DNA from: Lachnospiraceae bacterium | Lineage (GTDB): Bacteria; Bacillota; Clostridia; Lachnospirales; Lachnospiraceae | Assembly (NCBI GenBank): GCA_016282745.1 | Contig: JAEELL010000143.1 | Coordinates: 1-64,000, forward strand | DNA: 64,000 nt | Direction of reading: 5' to 3' | In this document: piece by piece, positions 63,419 through 64,000 of the stretch | Layout: each line of letters opens with the position of its first letter | Numbering within the stretch: position 1 is the first letter of the stretch | Notes under the pieces: generated by a model | Seen by the model: the letters and a program-made list of their open reading frames with translations, nothing else | The model's database searches: none | Told to the model about the DNA's origin: nothing | Program-made: the position numbers and the translations under genes

Positions 63419-63446
63419 AACTGCATTAACAATTGCCAATGCAGTT
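63419..63446 (-). terminator. Intrinsic terminator after the Rpn remnant
   Basis: AACTGCATT/AATGCAGTT stem followed by TTTTTAAAGG on the minus strand; almost the same sequence as the HXS terminator. Confidence 0.85.
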
Positions 63447-63460
63447 CAAAGTACAACTTA

Positions 63461-63754
63461 CTATTTTAACAATTCTTCTTTTGGAAATTCTTTTAAATAT
63501 TCCTCGAACTTTTCTTTATCAACTGATAATTCTTCCATAACTTCTTCTTTACTGATTTTTCCTTTATAGTAGAATTTCATATTTGTAATTATGGTTCCTT
63601 GTTCTAACCCTTGTTCTAAACCTTGCTCTATCCCTTCTTCCAGTTTTTCATCCAACATCATCTCCAAAGTCATATACTCTCGCCTCCATTCCTTATTCTG
63701 ACGGACGTCCTGAACTTTTTTATGAAGTCTCTCTGTATATTCATCTGAGGCCAC
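63461..63754 (-). pseudogene. Rpn/PD-(D/E)XK nuclease family C-terminal remnant
   Basis: The 97-residue frame has YTERLHKKVQDVRQNKEWRREYMTLEMML followed by EEGIEQGLEQGLEQG, the tail of Rpn-type putative transposases. The frame stays open upstream to about 63866 (STEFWNYLKDE) but has no good start, and the catalytic N-terminal 200 or so residues are absent. It is a leftover of a mobile or phase-variable gene in the sugar cluster. Confidence 0.7.
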
Positions 63755-63809
63755 TTCATCTTTGAGATAATTCCAGAACTCTGTGCTATGATTCCGGAAA
63801 TATTCTCTC

Positions 63810-64000
63810 TTACTCTTCTGCCAATCTCTCCTGAATATATGTAAGTGCCATCATCTTTTCTTTGATTTCTTCTTTATTCAATAACTTAGTGTTATTACTG
63901 TTAAATTCAGTCAGAGTATTACGTTCAACATCTCCGTCTTTGAAGTATTTATCATAATTAAGTCCACGGTTATCAGCCGGTACACGGTAGAAGTCGCCAA
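63810..64000 (-). CDS. CapE/FnlA-type UDP-sugar dehydratase, C-terminal end (cut by window edge)
   Basis: The last 63 codons read GDFYRVPADNRGLNYDKYFK and TEFNSNNTKLLNKEEIKEKM, ending ERLAEE before TAA at 63812-63810. RVPADxRxLNYDKYF and the NSxNTxxL pattern are the end of FnlA/CapE-type UDP-N-acetylglucosamine 4,6-dehydratase/epimerases, the first step to UDP-FucNAc. It fits the CapG-type epimerase in the same region. The active site is outside the window. Confidence 0.75.
   Translation of the reverse strand, partial: GDFYRVPADNRGLNYDKYFKDGDVERNTLTEFNSNNTKLLNKEEIKEKMMALTYIQERLAEE

Overview
The window comes from a low-GC Gram-positive gut- or rumen-type bacterium, most likely a member of the Lachnospiraceae (Butyrivibrio/Lachnospira/Roseburia neighbourhood). 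This is an inference from AT-rich intergenic DNA, strong AGGAGG-type ribosome sites, a V-type ATPase, type III glutamine synthetase, several secreted GH16 glucanases built as Big_2-FN3-GH16, and DUF4358/DUF4367/DUF6273-type proteins. Almost every gene is on the minus strand, so read the layout from right to left. No rRNA, tRNA or CRISPR array was seen.

1-8 kb: three tandem GH16 genes (the first cut by the window edge) around a PEP/pyruvate-binding-domain protein. The first two are near-identical over about 620 bp. The third has lost its acid/base glutamate (Ala instead) and is probably a pseudoenzyme. A small plus-strand island (hypothetical plus VanZ-like) sits between copies two and three. 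8-10.6 kb: dapF and purF. PurF has a long propeptide with a tandem repeat, and purF has a hairpin between its promoter and start codon.

10.9-22.8 kb: a probable RiPP (ribosomally made, modified peptide) locus. It holds an ABC exporter, a NTP_transf_5 nucleotidyltransferase, a 1229-residue GH16 protein, a 76-residue precursor-like peptide, a fused HPr-kinase-like/radical SAM-SPASM enzyme, a membrane-anchored protein and a leucine-rich-repeat surface protein.

23-35 kb: nitrogen and housekeeping genes. These are an Amt-PII fusion and glnN with structured leaders, an ECF sigma/anti-sigma/serpin operon, a lipoprotein, a transglutaminase-like protein, guanine deaminase, a flavodoxin remnant and an NSS-family symporter. 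35.6-44.9 kb: a complete V-type ATPase operon (G/H-like, I, K, E, C, F, A, B, D).

45-52.5 kb: a GH3 lipoprotein glucosidase, a secreted DUF6273-like protein and a fifth GH16 enzyme. With the other GH16 genes this points to use of beta-1,3(-1,4)-glucans. 52.8-58.3 kb: a tightly overlapping His-Xaa-Ser (HXS) operon. It has hxsD, a second small HxsD-like gene, an A24 prepilin-peptidase-like membrane protein, radical SAM hxsC and hxsB, a MORN-repeat exported protein, and a hxsA-like gene with 12 HXS triplets behind a Flp-prepilin-like leader. This is the most striking system in the window.

58.4-64 kb: VanZ-like, a second NTP_transf_5 protein, then a surface-sugar region with a CapG/FnlC-type 2-epimerase, a PglD-type acetyltransferase and the C-terminus of a CapE/FnlA-type dehydratase. 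It is broken up by a 5'-truncated ATPase remnant with 33-nt repeats and a Rpn-nuclease remnant.
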